Shown here: positions 1-11,109 of the stretch, piece after piece
Numbering within the stretch: position 1 is the first letter of the stretch
How the letters are laid out: each line of letters starts with the position of its first letter
NCBI GenBank assembly: GCA_026826555.1
Contig: JAKSZT010054396.1
Location: 19,180,233-19,244,232, forward strand
Source: Tolypeutes matacus
Taxonomy: Eukaryota > Chordata > Mammalia > Cingulata > Chlamyphoridae
Direction: 5' to 3'
Length of the DNA: 64,000 bases
Made by a program: the position numbers and the translations under genes
Notes under the pieces: model-generated
The model's database searches: none
Told to the model about the DNA's origin: nothing
The model's input: only the letters and a program-made list of their open reading frames with translations

Positions 1-203
1 GAGCCCTATTTTATGACCCCTTTCTGACAAAGGAGCAGGCTCATAAAGAAACAAACTGGTTAACAGCACATCAGATTGGAACTCAGGAATTTTCTTTTTT
101 TTTATTAATTAGTAAATTTTATTTCAACTTCAAAAAATAAAACAACAGACAAAGGACAGCTTAACAAATTATGGAAACATTATTTTAAAAAATTTTTTTC
201 AGG
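1..203. other. Unassigned left edge
   Basis: The first ~100 bases resemble nothing I can name. From about 100 a T-run and AT-rich sequence lead into the SINE dimer; this may be the 3' tail of the antisense LINE-1 that is clear from about 600, but I cannot prove it. Confidence 0.4.
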
Positions 204-413
204 AATAGACGTGATTCAAGCAGTTGAGTGCCTGATTCCCACCTTGGGAGGTCCTGGGTTCGTTCCCAGTGCCTCCTAAAAACAAACAAACAACAAGCAA
301 ACAAATGAAAAAACCAACTCAGTGGAGCTGATGTGATTCAGTGGTTGAGCACCAGCTTCCCATATATGAGGTCCCGGGTTCAGTCCCCAGCCCCGGTACC
401 TCAAAAAAAAAAA
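204..413 (+). mobile_element. Dimeric tRNA-derived SINE (DAS type)
   Basis: Two tRNA-like monomers in tandem joined by an A-rich linker. Monomer 1 has a B-box-like ggttcgttccc at 257-267; monomer 2 has an A-box-like stretch at 331-349 and B box ggttcagtccc at 377-387, then a poly(A) at 403-413. Imperfect 14-bp target duplications (two mismatches) lie at 190-203 and 411-424. The A/B box pair is the RNA polymerase III internal promoter from which such SINEs were copied. It sits in or beside the 3' part of the antisense L1. Confidence 0.85.
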
Positions 414-599
414 TTCTATTCAGGTACGTTTATCTTATTTACTCCTAAAAACAAACTCAATTGTTTCTCCAGTGTTCAGAAAGATAAATAAATGAGCACA
501 GGTTCGTTAAATGACATGACCAAGATCTCCTTATTAATGAAGAAAATGAAGAGAAAAAAATGCTTGATGATATTCATATTTCATAAAACTAAATCCCAT

Positions 600-3123
600 A
601 TTCTTTATTTTTCATCTTTAGCATTGATATAGTACCTTCTTTGCCTTTACTACAAAAATATTACAATATTACTGTTAACTATAATCTCTAAGTTACATTA
701 GTTATATTTTTCCCATGTATCACCACATTCTTAACAGCTTGTAATAGAGGAACATGCTTGTATTTGTATTTTTAACCATAATCCTCATCAGCCACAAAAA
801 CCACTGTTATGCAGGCCATAGATTACCCAATAGCTGTCTTTCAATTAACATTAACCTCCCTAGACTATCACCTTTCAGCCACAGTAACATTTATAAATCT
901 ACAGTGTTTGTTATAGTCATTATAACATGCTACTGTCAACTCTATCCATTTCCAAATATTCATAATCAATCCTATTAAACATTCTACATACATTGAATAT
1001 TAGCTCCCCCTTCTCAACCCACTTTCTGTCTCCTACTAAGTTATATTCTATAGTTTATAAGTTTACTCATCGTGTTGAGTTCATATCAGTGAGACCATAC
1101 AATAGTGACCCTTCAGTGTTTGGCTTTTTTCACTCAACATAATATCCTCAAGGTTCATCCATGTTGTCATGTGCTTCCCCAATTCATTTCTTCTTTCAGT
1201 GAAATAGTATTCCATCATATGTATATACGACATTTTGTTTATCCATTCATCGGTTGACAGGCATTTAGGTTGTTTCCATCTTTAAGCAATTGTGAATAAT
1301 GCCAATATGAACATCAGAGTGCAAATATCTGTTCACATCCTTGCTTTCAGTTCTTCTGAATATATTCCTAGTAGCAGGATTACTGGATCATAAGGCAGTT
1401 CTATATTTAGCTTCCTGAGGAACCACCAAACTGTCTTCCACAGAGGCTACACCATTTTAAATTCCCACCAACAGTGAAGGAGTGTTCCTATTTCTGCACA
1501 TCCTGTCCAGCACTTGTAGTTTTCTGTCTTTTAATAATGGCCATTCTGTAAGGCATGAAATGATATCTCATTGTAGTTTTGCATTTCCCTAATAGATAGT
1601 GATGTTGAGCATCCTTTCTTGTGCTTTTTGGCCATTTATATTTCTTCTTGGGAGAAATGTCTGTTCAAGTCTTTTGCCCATTCTTTTAATTGGGTTGCTT
1701 GTCTTTTTGTCATTGAGTTGTGTGATCTTTTTAAATAACTTGGAAATCAAACTCTTTTCAGATATGTGGTTTCCAAAAATGTTCTCCCATTGAGTAGGCT
1801 GCCTTTTCACCTTCTTAGGCACTTGAAGCCAAAAAAGTATTTAATTTTGAGGAGGTCCCATTTATCTCTTTTTTTCTTTTCTTGCTCATGCTTTGGGTAT
1901 AAGGTCCAAGAAACTACCTACCACATGATCTTGAAGATGTTTGCCTCCATTTTCTTCTAAGAGTTTTATGGTTCTATCTTTTGTATTTAGGTCCTTGATC
2001 CATTTTTAATTTTTGTATGAGTTATGAGATAGGGGTCATCTTTATTTTCTTTAGATATGGATACTCAGTTTTCCCCATACCATTTGTTAAATAGATTGTT
2101 CTGACCCAGCTGGGAGAGTTTTATAGCCTTATCAAAAATGAATTGACCATAGATGTGAGGATCTATTTCCAAACTCTCAATTAGATCCCATTGGTCAATC
2201 TGTCTATCATTATGCCAGTACCATGCTGTTTTTACATTGTAGCCAAGTAATATGCTTTAAAGACAGGAAGTGAGAGTCTTCCAACTTCATTTTTCTTTTT
2301 AAAGATATTTTTGGCTATTTGGGGGCTCTTACACTTCCAGATAAATTTGACAATTGGTTTTCCAATTCTACAAAAAAGGCTGTTGGCATTTTTATCAGTA
2401 TTATGTTAAATCTGTAAATCAGTTTGGGTAGAATTGATGTCTTAATGATATTTAGTGTTCCGATCCATGAATACAGAATGTTCTTCCATTTATTTAAGTC
2501 TTCTTTGTGTTCTTTTAGCAATGTTTTGTAGTTTTCTGAATATAGGTCCTTTATGTCCTTGGTTAAGTTTATTCCTAAATATTTGATTCTTTTAGTCTCT
2601 ATTATAAATGGAATTTTTTTCTGACTTCCTCCTTAGTTTGCTCATTAGTAGTGTATAGAAATGCTATGAATTTTTCTGGATATTCTTGGTATAGGATCAT
2701 ATCATCAGCAAAGAACAAAAGTTTTACTTCTTCCTTTCCTATTTAGGTACCTTTTATTTCTTTTTCTTGCCTAATTGCTCTAGCTAGAACTTCTAGCACA
2801 ATATTGAATAACAGTGAAGACAGTGGGTGTCCTTATCTTGTTTCCAATCTCAATGGAAATGCTTTCAGTCTTTCACCATTGAGTACAATGTTAGCTGTGG
2901 GTTTTTCACATATGCACTTTATCATATTGAGAAAGTTTCCTTCTCTTCCTATCTTGTGGAATGTTTTATCAAGAAAGGATGTTGTATTTTGTGAAATGCC
3001 TTTTCTGCATCAATGGAAATGATCATGTGATTTTTATTCTTCAATTTATTAATGTGGTGTATTACACTGATTGATTTTCTAGTGTTGAACCACCCTCGCG
3101 TACCTGGTATAAAACCCACTTGA
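600..3123 (-). mobile_element. LINE-1, 3' UTR and ORF2 C-terminal half, antisense
   Basis: On the minus strand this reads as L1 ORF2 (endonuclease/reverse transcriptase) followed by its 3' UTR, so the element's 3' end is on the left. The reverse-transcriptase catalytic FADD is readable at 2701-2712 (minus), the GFIPG block lies just before 3115, and degraded ORF2 C-terminal frames occur at 1589-1822 and 2315-2521. Stops and frameshifts break the frame, so it is dead. The element continues at 3870 and 4840 after two later insertions and ends near 5420, inside ORF2, so it is 5'-truncated. The 3' UTR (about 600-1000) resembles the one at 60.7-61.1 kb. Confidence 0.9.
3116..3123. repeat. Target-site duplication, left copy (ccacttga)
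   Basis: The L1 sequence ccacttga occurs here and again at 3870-3877 right after the poly(A) tail, bracketing the MALSU1 retrocopy. This is the expected mark of L1-mediated insertion; with flanking As the match may be longer. Confidence 0.85.
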
Positions 3124-3802
3124 CAGGTAATGGGGCACGTCGGTTTAGGGCGCTTCTGTGGCGTGGAGTCCTTTCTTGGAGAGTGAAATCCGCGGCATGC
3201 CTCGGACCTCGGCCTCTGCTGCTGGCCTCGGGGCGACCTGCCGCGGGGCCGGCGCTTTGCCTGGTCCCCGGCCCCGCGCTGCTTGCACATCGGTTCCCAG
3301 ATTGGGGAGCGGGCGGACGGGGCAGCCGGCGAGGGGCACCGGGAGTCGGGCGCAGCAGAGACTACTAGTCCCAAGTTTGACATCAATATGCTGGTTTCAC
3401 TTCTGAGGCAAGAAAATGCAAAAGACATTTGTGTGATCAAGATTCCTCCAGAGATGAACTATACAGATTACTTTGTGATTGGGAGTGGAACCTCCACCCG
3501 ACACTTACATGCCATGGCCTACTACATTGTGAAAATGTACAAATACCTGAAATGTAAAAATGAGCTTCATGTTAAGATTGAAGGGAAGGACACTGATGAC
3601 TGGCTTTGTATGGATTTTGGCAGCATGGTGATTCATTTGATGCTTCCAGAAACCAGAGAAACCTATGAATTAGAGAAACTATGGACCCTGCGTTCTTATG
3701 ACGACCAGTTAGCTCAGATACCACCTGAGACATTACCTGAAGACTTCATTCTTGGTATAGAAGACAGCACCTTATCCCCAACTCCACTGGACTTCAAGTG
3801 TG

Positions 3803-3808
3803 AATAAA
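3803..3808 (+). promoter_or_regulatory. Retrocopied polyadenylation signal AATAAA
   Basis: AATAAA overlaps the stop codon TAA (3805-3807), and the poly(A) starts 15 bases later at 3823. The parent transcript used here therefore had almost no 3' UTR. Confidence 0.85.
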
Positions 3809-3820
3809 TGATGTGAACTG

Positions 3821-3822
<2 letters not shown>

Positions 3823-3869
<47 letters not shown>
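3823..3869 (+). repeat. Uninterrupted poly(A) tail, 47 A
   Basis: A pure A run directly after the short 3' UTR and directly before the right target duplication. Such tails erode quickly, so the insertion looks fairly young compared with the L1 it entered. Confidence 0.95.
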
Positions 3870-3871
<2 letters not shown>

Positions 3872-3877
3872 ACTTGA
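3870..3877. repeat. Target-site duplication, right copy (ccacttga)
   Basis: Second copy of the 8 bases at 3116-3123. L1 ORF2 sequence resumes here without loss. Confidence 0.85.
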
Positions 3878-3984
3878 TTGTGGTGTACAATTCTTTTAAT
3901 GTGCTTTTGGATTCAGTTAGCAAGTATTTTGTTGAGGATTTTTACATTTATATTCATTAGAGAAATTGGTTTGTAATTTTCTTT
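3870..3984 (-). mobile_element. LINE-1 ORF2, continuation
   Basis: Continuation of the antisense L1 interrupted by the MALSU1 retrocopy; it is broken again at about 3985 by a poly(A) retroposon. Confidence 0.8.
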
Positions 3985-4845
3985 TTTATAATATTTTTTA
4001 ACTTTTTTCTTTATTTTTAAAGGAGCTTTGGATTACATAATGTTACATCAAAAATAGAGGGGATTCCCATACACCCTACCCCTCTCCCTTCCACACCTTT
4101 CCCCATTAACAACATGTTTCATTAGTGTGTTACATTTGTTACAATTGACGAACATATATTGAAGAATTGCTGCTAAGCATGGTCTATAGTTTACATTATG
4201 TTTTACACTTTGCAGTGCACAATTTTATAGGTTTTGACAATATGTATAATGGCTTATATCCGTCATTGCAATATGCAAAATGATTCCAATATCTCAAAAA
4301 TGCACCATGTTACACCTATTCTTCCCTCTCCATCCCCTCAGAACCTCTGGTGACCACTGTCTTTATATCATTGTTATAAGTTCTTCCATTACTAGAATAA
4401 TAATAGGTCTACTTTAGTTCATGGTTGCATCCCCCACTTATGTTTGTTCATTCCTTTATCTTGAGGATTTGGGGATGGTGATGTCCACTTTGCTTCTGAC
4501 TAAGAGAGTGCTTATATCCCATGGGGCAGATGGGTGGAACTGTCTTGATTGCAGTTGCAGATACCCTCTGCTTCTTGGGATAGGCGTTGTCTATCATCAT
4601 CCTTTTGTTAGTTGTCCTGGGTGAGTCTATGAACTATAGAGTAAGTGTTGGCTGCAACTCTGCTGCAATTCAGGGCTCACCCGGCACATGAACAACCAGA
4701 AGAGTTAAGTCTCTGGGACATATACTTAATGGGAATAGTGCTAATTATAGGTTCAAATAAATGGGGCAGAAGAACCATGTGTTTATAAATAAGTCTAACT
4801 CTGATATACTGGGGGAGATGGGTTATCATATATTCCAAGGTAAAT
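3985..4845 (-). mobile_element. PAR poly(A) retroposon, copy A, antisense
   Basis: Starts with T-rich sequence (the tail on the minus strand) and matches the copies at 38.7 and 57.6 kb along its length; shared landmarks include gatggtgatgtccact at 4474-4489. It is clearly more diverged than those copies. Nested in the antisense L1, which resumes near 4840. No clean target duplication found. No coding frame of note. Confidence 0.75.
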
Positions 4846-5420
4846 TTGGTTTTGGCTTTGGGGTGATATTAGCTTCATGGAATGAGTTTGGGAGCATTCT
4901 CTCCTGTTCAATTTTCTGGGAGAGTTTGAGCAAGATTAGTATTAGATTTTCTTTAAATGATTGGTAGAATTCACCTGTGAAGCCATATGGATATGATCCT
5001 GGGCTTTTCATTTTGGTGAGTTCTTTGATGACTGTTTCAAATTTTTCACTTGTGATTGGTTTGTTGAGGTCTTCTGTTTCTTTTCAGTGTGGATTGTTTG
5101 TATGTTTCTAGGAATTTTTCCATTTCTTCAACGTTGCCTAGTTTGTTGGCATACAGCTGTTCATAGTACCCTCTTATGATCTCTCTTATTTCTGCTGTGT
5201 CAATGGTAATATCCCCCTTCTCATTTCTGATTTTATTTGCATCTTCTCTCTTTTATTCTTTGTTAGTCTAGCTAAGAGTTTGTCAATTTTATTGATCTCC
5301 TTAAAGAACCAACTTTTGTTTTTGTTGATTATCTCTGTTTTTTAATTTCTCCATTTCATTTATTTCTGCTCTAATCTTTATTATTTCTTTCCTTCTGCTT
5401 GCTTTGGGAATTTTCTTGAA
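4846..5420 (-). mobile_element. LINE-1 ORF2, N-ward continuation and 5' truncation
   Basis: Minus-strand ORF2 sequence upstream of the RT core continues to about 5420, where similarity stops. This is the truncated 5' end of the element that began near 600. Confidence 0.8.
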
Positions 5421-6055
5421 TTTTCTTATCCTAGATCCTAAACTCTTCCAGCAACAAGAGTTAGATAATTCTGGGGCTGCAGGAGAGACAAAGAGATGCA
5501 TGGGTAGGTAATCAAGGGAGTTTAACTAAAAGTTTACTGGATCCAACTTTAGGAATTATACATGTCCCCAAAGTTATCATCACCTCAATTGCTATGACTA
5601 TTGCTCATATGAGTACTTAGCAATGTGGAGACTCTCTAGACCTTGACTGTCAATGTTCCCACAGAGGAGAAAAAGCCTGTTGTCTTCATTTTGGGACTCA
5701 AAAAACTGTGGCAACAAACTAATAACCATGGAGATTTTGAATGTGATTTGAAAAATGAGACTTTGGAATAAGTTAGAACCATTTATAACAAACATTATAG
5801 GAGAAGGCCACATCTGACTTCCTGAGGAGGTGGGGATAGGGAATTCCCAAGGACATTCTTTTATTGAAGGTAATTTTAAATGAGAGGAAAAGGAAGGTGA
5901 TGATTGCAGCCCTTGAAGGACAAGAATCTTCTCATAGGAAATAGATGAGAGGATTTGAAACCAAAATCTCACATTAGTGACCAGAATCTACACATGGAAA
6001 ATGGTGGAAAGATGGAAAAGTATTCTAAGGGGGAGAAAATGACTTGGTAGAGGGG
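5421..6055. other. No recognised feature
   Basis: Unique-looking sequence; no repeat, exon or long frame that I can support. Confidence 0.5.
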
Positions 6056-6525
6056 AGTTGCAGTTTGACTCATATCCCCCACAAAAGGCATGTTCAGGTT
6101 CCAACCCCTATTCCTGTGGGTATGACTCCATTTGTAAATAGGAATTTTGAAGATATTATTAGTTAAGGTATGCCCAGACCAAATGAGGTTGGACTTTAAT
6201 CCAGTATAGCTGTAGTCCTTATAAGCATAGGAAATTGGACACAGAGGGAAGCCATAGGGAGCAGCTAGAAACTGGAAGTCAACGGAATCCGAAAGAGAAA
6301 GAAGATACCACCATGTGCAGTGCCATGTGACAGAAAAACCAAGGACAAAGGGTCACCTGCCACCAGCCCCAGAATGTCACAGTCTTCAGGGAGAAAGCCT
6401 CACCTTGCTGACACCTCATTTTTGGACTTCTCCTAATGTCAAAACCATGAGCCAATAGATTTCCATGGTGTAAGCCACCCCATTGTATGGTATTTGTTTT
6501 AGCAACTGGGAAACTAAAATAGAAG
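6056..6525 (+). mobile_element. MaLR-type solo LTR (MLT1/MST-like)
   Basis: Begins with a degenerate tg-ttgcagtttgact and ends with the typical gtatttgttttagcaactgg-gaaactaaaa. The internal order (ccccac..., ttataagcat, gaagatacc) matches MaLR LTRs. No internal retroviral sequence follows, so it is a solo LTR. Family name from memory. Confidence 0.65.
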
Positions 6526-7364
6526 GAGAATCCCATTTTCTTGATAGAGGCCAAGACACCAGAGAGAAAGGCCAAGCAACATCCTAGCTCTGCAGGTAAG
6601 AGACACAGGGCTGGCTTGGTGGGTCAGCCTGGTACGGGGACTAGGCTACGGATTCAACCTGCCTGGCAGGCCCATAACACCATTTGGCTTGAACTCACTC
6701 TCAGCGGTCCTGTAGACACGGCAATGCTCAGTGGGGCTGGTTGGGGCTGGAGGTGTCAGAGAGGGCAGGATGAGTACCAGTCCTCACCTATGGGCAGTCA
6801 GAGCCTGGGAGAAATAGCCCAAGAGAGAGGTCACAGATCCCTTAAGAGATGGTGGGCCTGAGTCCAAGAGGCCAAGGTCCAACTAGTGTTCATTTTGACA
6901 CTTCCCAGGAGCATGTACCTAACATGGTTTTACAAAAACTATGAGAAGTTTGGGTGTATACATGGGAGGGGAAAGGCTAGAAGAGAGTAAAATTGCTCTG
7001 CATCCTTAAATGTTGGCAACAATTTGGAGAAGACATCCAGTGACACTTGGGAGCTCCATGATATTTGGGCATAAAAGAAAGTAGCCGAGGAGCCATTAGA
7101 GGGATGTATTTGGAAAACAGGAAAGTTGAAGGAGAAATTTCAAGTTGTTGTTTTGGGGGTATTATGTAGATTCCTTCTTTTGAATCCTGTACAAAATCAC
7201 CAGACTCTAGTGGTAATGCTTTTACATTAGTGAATTATTGTTGAAGGAGGGGAAGTCTCGGAAAACACTGAGTTCCATCTCAGGTTTGCAGGAGCAAAAA
7301 CAGTAATTATTTGCACAGACACAGAAGCGTGATGATTCAGAGGAATAGCTGCCCTCCGGATTAT
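6526..7364. other. No recognised feature
   Basis: Moderately GC-rich unique sequence with no supported exon or repeat. Confidence 0.45.
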
Positions 7365-7535
7365 ACATGGACAAACTCATTTAATATTTTCAGCAACTTT
7401 GTGGAATAAATACTATTATCACCACTTTGAAAGTGAGGAACGCAAACCTCAGGGAAGTCTAGTAATTTGCCCAAGAAGCTGAGCCAAGGTTGCACTAAAA
7501 TCTTGTCAATGCTCATGCTCCCTTATTTCACCTCC
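7365..7535 (-). mobile_element. MIR SINE, antisense
   Basis: Matches the antisense MIR core: actcatttaat, a degraded gaggaacgcaaacctca, tttgcccaag. Old and diverged. Confidence 0.65.
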
Positions 7536-7540
7536 ATATT

Positions 7541-7710
7541 GATAGTTCTCAAAGTGTGGTCCCCAGACCGGCAGCAGCTTCACCTGAAAACTCATTAGAC
7601 ATGCAAATTCTCAGGCCTCACCCCAGATCTACTGAACCCAAAACTCTGGTGGTGGGGCCCAGCATCTGTGCTTTAACAGGCCTTCAAGATGATTCTGACG
7701 CACGCTCACC
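7541..7710 (+). mobile_element. MER5A-like hAT-Charlie relic
   Basis: ttctcaaagtgtggtcccca, then ctcaggcctcaccccaga and ggtggggcccagcat follow the MER5A order. A non-autonomous hAT DNA transposon; the right terminus is degraded. Confidence 0.8.
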
Positions 7711-8189
7711 ACCCTATGGTGCCTCTCAGAAAGCCCGCACAGCATTGCTGGGTTGATGCATCTGTGACATTGCTGAGGAGATGACATGCCACTTGACAGC
7801 TTGAGGTGCCTGAGTAAGCGAGAGCTGCAGCGACACAAAATTCAGACATCTGGCTGTAAAATGAGCTACAGCCTGAAACCTCAGGGGAACTGATGGGTCC
7901 CATGGGTGGGGAGTGAGCAGAAGTAATTATAGCCAGTTGGAAAGTCAAGGCAATAATGTTAAAAAGAAATTTAACCAGCTTGTTCCAACATTACCCCACC
8001 TCCAGGCCAGCTCAGCGGTGCCTATTGTCAGGCACGGTTTGTCTACCCTGAGCTTTGTGTTATGTCATATCTATAGACCGTCTTGGAGAGTGGGGGAAGC
8101 TGATCTGTCAGATTTGTACATATAATATATATATGATCCAGGAAAACTGAGCTATGGACTGAGCTGTTAGAGAATCCCTTGGTTTTTTA
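7711..8189. other. No recognised feature
   Basis: Unique-looking sequence; a short (AT)n stretch near 8120. Confidence 0.4.
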
Positions 8190-8370
8190 GCTCTAAATTT
8201 AGGTCTTAACTCCACAGACTGTAATCTCTGTCATCTTGGGCAAGTCACATGACCTTTCTGTAGCATGAAAATTGTAACATCTACTCCTCAGACGTGGTCA
8301 AGAGAATGAAAGAGAACATGTGAGGCAATGCTTTGTAAAATGTGACATTATAAGTTATTCTTATCATTTT
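8190..8370 (+). mobile_element. MIR SINE
   Basis: Sense MIR core: cttgggcaagtcacatgacc followed by the usual 3' region with caatgctttgtaaa. Confidence 0.75.
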
Positions 8371-9179
8371 AATTTCACTCCTCTCCAATCTCAAATCCCC
8401 CTGAGTTTCAAACTTCACAAATCTGTGCTTCATTCCTTCAAAATTCCCCTGTCTCTAGAGTCGGTGATTGACAATAGGTATTAATCAGTTATATGAATCC
8501 TCATGTTCTCTTATTCTTCCCAGATAATGCAAGTCCATCACGTAGGGCAGGCTAGAGAAGGCTGGGACAGGCACGCGGGTGGAGGGGTTTGGGTCCTGGG
8601 AATCTTTTAGCCAGTGGTCCTGCTGAGGAGTCACACTGGGTTTTAGGTCAGACAAGGGCACTTGGAAACCATGAAGTCCATTCTCACCATCCCTGCCCTT
8701 TCTTTACAGATGAAGAAGCAGAACCCAGGCAGGGAAGTGACCTGCCCAAATAGCCTGTTCCTTTATTTCTAAGTGTGGAGCTAGAGTATCTTCCAGTACA
8801 CAGCGGGCTCTGGCAGGGGGCACTGAGAGAGCAGCAGCTGCTTAAATGCAGAGGGAGTGGCCCTTGGAGGATGCTGGTGTGAGAGACAAGGGCAACTGTC
8901 GTGGGCAGTAACATCAGACAGACACTCTTCTCCGGGTGCTGACACAGGCCATTCCTCTGTGGGACTTCTATGGGACTAAACCCCACTCCTGGCCAGCAAC
9001 TTTTCCTAATTAGATCATATAACCACAGGATCTGTGAGATTGCAAATTGACATGGGGGCTGGGGAGAAAATGTATATTCAGAAAAAATAAGTTTTTTTAA
9101 TTCAGTGTAGTTGCGTTATTTAGTCACTGAGAGGTAACATGGTGGGAGAAAGAATGCTACTGTTAGAAAAATAAAGACA
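8371..9179. other. No recognised feature
   Basis: Unique sequence; a GC-richer part at 8540-8990 has no supported exon. Confidence 0.45.
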
Positions 9180-9460
9180 GCCTGAATTTAAATATTAATG
9201 ATAATAATAATAATTAACATTTATTGGGTTCTTACCAAGTGTCAGGTATTATTATCAAGAGAGTTCTTTGCATGGATTACCTTATTTCATCCTTCAAAGA
9301 ATTCTGTGTAGGGAGTACCAGTATTATCTTATTTTAAAGATGAGAATACTGAAGCTAAGTTAGGTAGTGGAGGCTTAGGGAGGTGATTTACCCAAGGTCA
9401 AGTGGTAGCAGCACCAGGATAAGGGACCAAGCAGTCAGACTCCAGAGTCTGCCTGAGAAA
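9180..9460 (-). mobile_element. MIR SINE, antisense
   Basis: Near-complete antisense MIR: aacatttattgggttcttac, then aagatgagaatactgaagct and cccaaggtcaagtgg. A second, weaker sense MIR-like piece may lie at 9535-9660. Confidence 0.75.
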
Positions 9461-10504
9461 TCACTTTTCTCACTTTGCTACGTGGTCTTCAAGGGCTGTC
9501 CTTTGGGAGCTGTGTGGCTCCAGCCAAAATTAGTTTACCTCTCTGAATGTCATCTGAAAACACTCAAATAATAGTAGTTCAGTAGGCCTCACATGGTTTT
9601 TGTGAGGATCAAAAAAGAAAATAAAACAAATTAGCTTAGAGCTTCCCATAAGACAAGGTAAAAAGAGAAAATGATACCTTTCAGAGCACTCACTAGCTTA
9701 TCAGAGCAGGAAGGCCCACTTATCAGGAAAGACCAACTTTTTGGTAGCACTAGATTCTAAGGGGAATTTATTCCCTGTTGCTCCATAAAGGATATTTTAA
9801 AAATGCAATAGAGGTTGCCTGAGGTAGTTGTTTAACGAAAATTACAAAAAAGTTTTTTTGAGTGGCCTTTCTTATAAATGCTGAGGGCTTAATCCAGCTC
9901 TTAATGGTCATTTTAGGGACATATTTGGATGAGTTAAAAACAATACAATGTATGTGCAGCTCTTTACTGACAATAGAGAAGTAGAATCTATTTGAAGAAG
10001 AATTTTTACTTTCTCCTAACATTGTGGAAATATTTTAAATACAGAGGCTTTTATTTGGGAGTTGGTGTGGGGGAGGAACATTTCTACAAAACTACTTCTT
10101 CTGCGTCCTAATGTGCATACAGAGAAAGACTTCGCCAAGAGGATTGCTCCTAGCCTTTTTCAAGAGAGGAGCAGAGTAGACGCGTGTAGAGAAGAGAGTT
10201 CTGTTGGGTGAAGGCAACCCAAGGGGCTGCCAGGTGCAAGAGGGCATGGGCTTGGTTTCTGCAGCTCCAAGGAGCAGAACGAAGGACAAACAGAAACTAC
10301 CGACAGAGAAATTGATCTTACCACAACTTCAGGTAGCAGTTATCCTACCTTAGATGGCTCTTGGGTGACCTTCTGAGAACTTACTTGGTTTTTTTTATTT
10401 TCATGGCTAAGACATCCCTGGGGATTGGGGACAGATTGGGGAAGAAGATTCTCATTTGGAGGAAACAAAACATTTTCTCTTCCTTTCTCCTCCATCTCAA
10501 GCCT
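9461..10504. other. Mostly unique sequence
   Basis: Apart from the weak MIR-like piece at 9535-9660, I see no repeat or exon I can support. Confidence 0.4.
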
Positions 10505-10590
10505 TGGGAAAGCAGCATAGCTCAGTGGTTGAGAGAATGAGTTCTGCCTCTAAATTGCCTGGTTCAAATCCAGCTGCTGCTCACTGAAGA
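10505..10590 (+). mobile_element. MIR SINE, 5' tRNA-like head
   Basis: tagctcagtggttgagagaa and ggttcaaatcc are the A and B boxes of a MIR head. The MIR tail is found at 11110-11200, so the element is split by the sequence between. Confidence 0.75.
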
Positions 10591-11109
10591 TGGTGGGTAA
10601 AACAGCTCATGGGGTTTGTTCTGGCAATTCTCCATATCCCCCCCACCCCCAAACACACACATACTCAAGTTCATTTCCACCCCTCTCTGCCAGATTTGGT
10701 ACTCAAGAGACTGATGTTTATGGACTCCATCACCCAGCAACCATGCCCCCTGGTTTCTGGTGGGGCTTGGCCAACTGAGGATGGGAAGAGAGAGATCAGG
10801 CCATTTATTAGCCCCCTAAACAACCCTGTGCAGCCCACACTCTCTGAGCAACTTCAGCCATGATGAATCCCTCTGTTGCCACAGCTCATGTGGGGAAGCT
10901 GCCTCCTTTCTGTGGCCACAGAACTTGCTTCTAGATTCCAGGAACACTGTTCAAGCCTCGAGGTACTCAGGGTTGCCTTTGCTGCTTGTCTGTGCCTGCT
11001 GCAGCCTCCCTTGTTGGCTGCCTAGCCCCAGTACACCTTTGTAAAGAGCTCCTTTTTGAAACTCTTTGCAGTTATACCCTTTGAACATGCCATCTGTTTC
11101 TGCCAGGGA
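10591..11109 (+). repeat. Unnamed old repeat inserted in a MIR
   Basis: About 0.5 kb ending in gccatctgtttctgccaggg and tgactgatacaagg, a 3' end I associate with an old LTR-like interspersed repeat. Being bracketed by the two halves of one MIR suggests insertion. Family not identified. Confidence 0.4.

Larger units (their letters stand above)
3124..3869 (+). pseudogene. MALSU1 processed retrocopy, 5' frame-shifted, RsfS domain open
   Basis: Intronless copy of the mRNA for mitochondrial assembly of ribosomal large subunit protein 1, the RsfS/Iojap (DUF143) ribosome-silencing factor. In the parent gene this protein binds uL14m on the mitochondrial large subunit and blocks premature subunit joining. 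Frame 1 is open from about 3283 to the TAA at 3805-3807 (174 codons); its first ATG is at 3388, leaving 139 codons that cover the whole domain. Diagnostic blocks are [37 protein letters not shown] and [20 protein letters not shown]. Upstream, ATG GGG at 3130 starts in frame 1 and hits a stop at 3184. The mitochondrial-leader-like part (LLWRGVL to PALC, about 3162-3257) reads in frame 3, so at least two frameshifts separate the start from the domain. Gene identity is clear; loss of the full-length product is very likely. A truncated product is possible but would lack the targeting leader. Confidence 0.92.

Noticed and set aside
3130..3183. ATG GGG start of an intact MALSU1 gene
   Set aside because: Frame stops at 3184 and the leader continues in another frame; no introns and a genomic poly(A) tail mark a retrocopy.
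2949..3440. 163-codon minus-strand frame
   Set aside because: A hybrid of L1 reverse-transcriptase sequence and the antisense of the MALSU1 retrocopy; not a protein.
10505..10590. tRNA-like A and B boxes
   Set aside because: Part of a MIR SINE head with a missing acceptor stem, not a tRNA gene. The same holds for the boxes in all DAS-type SINEs.
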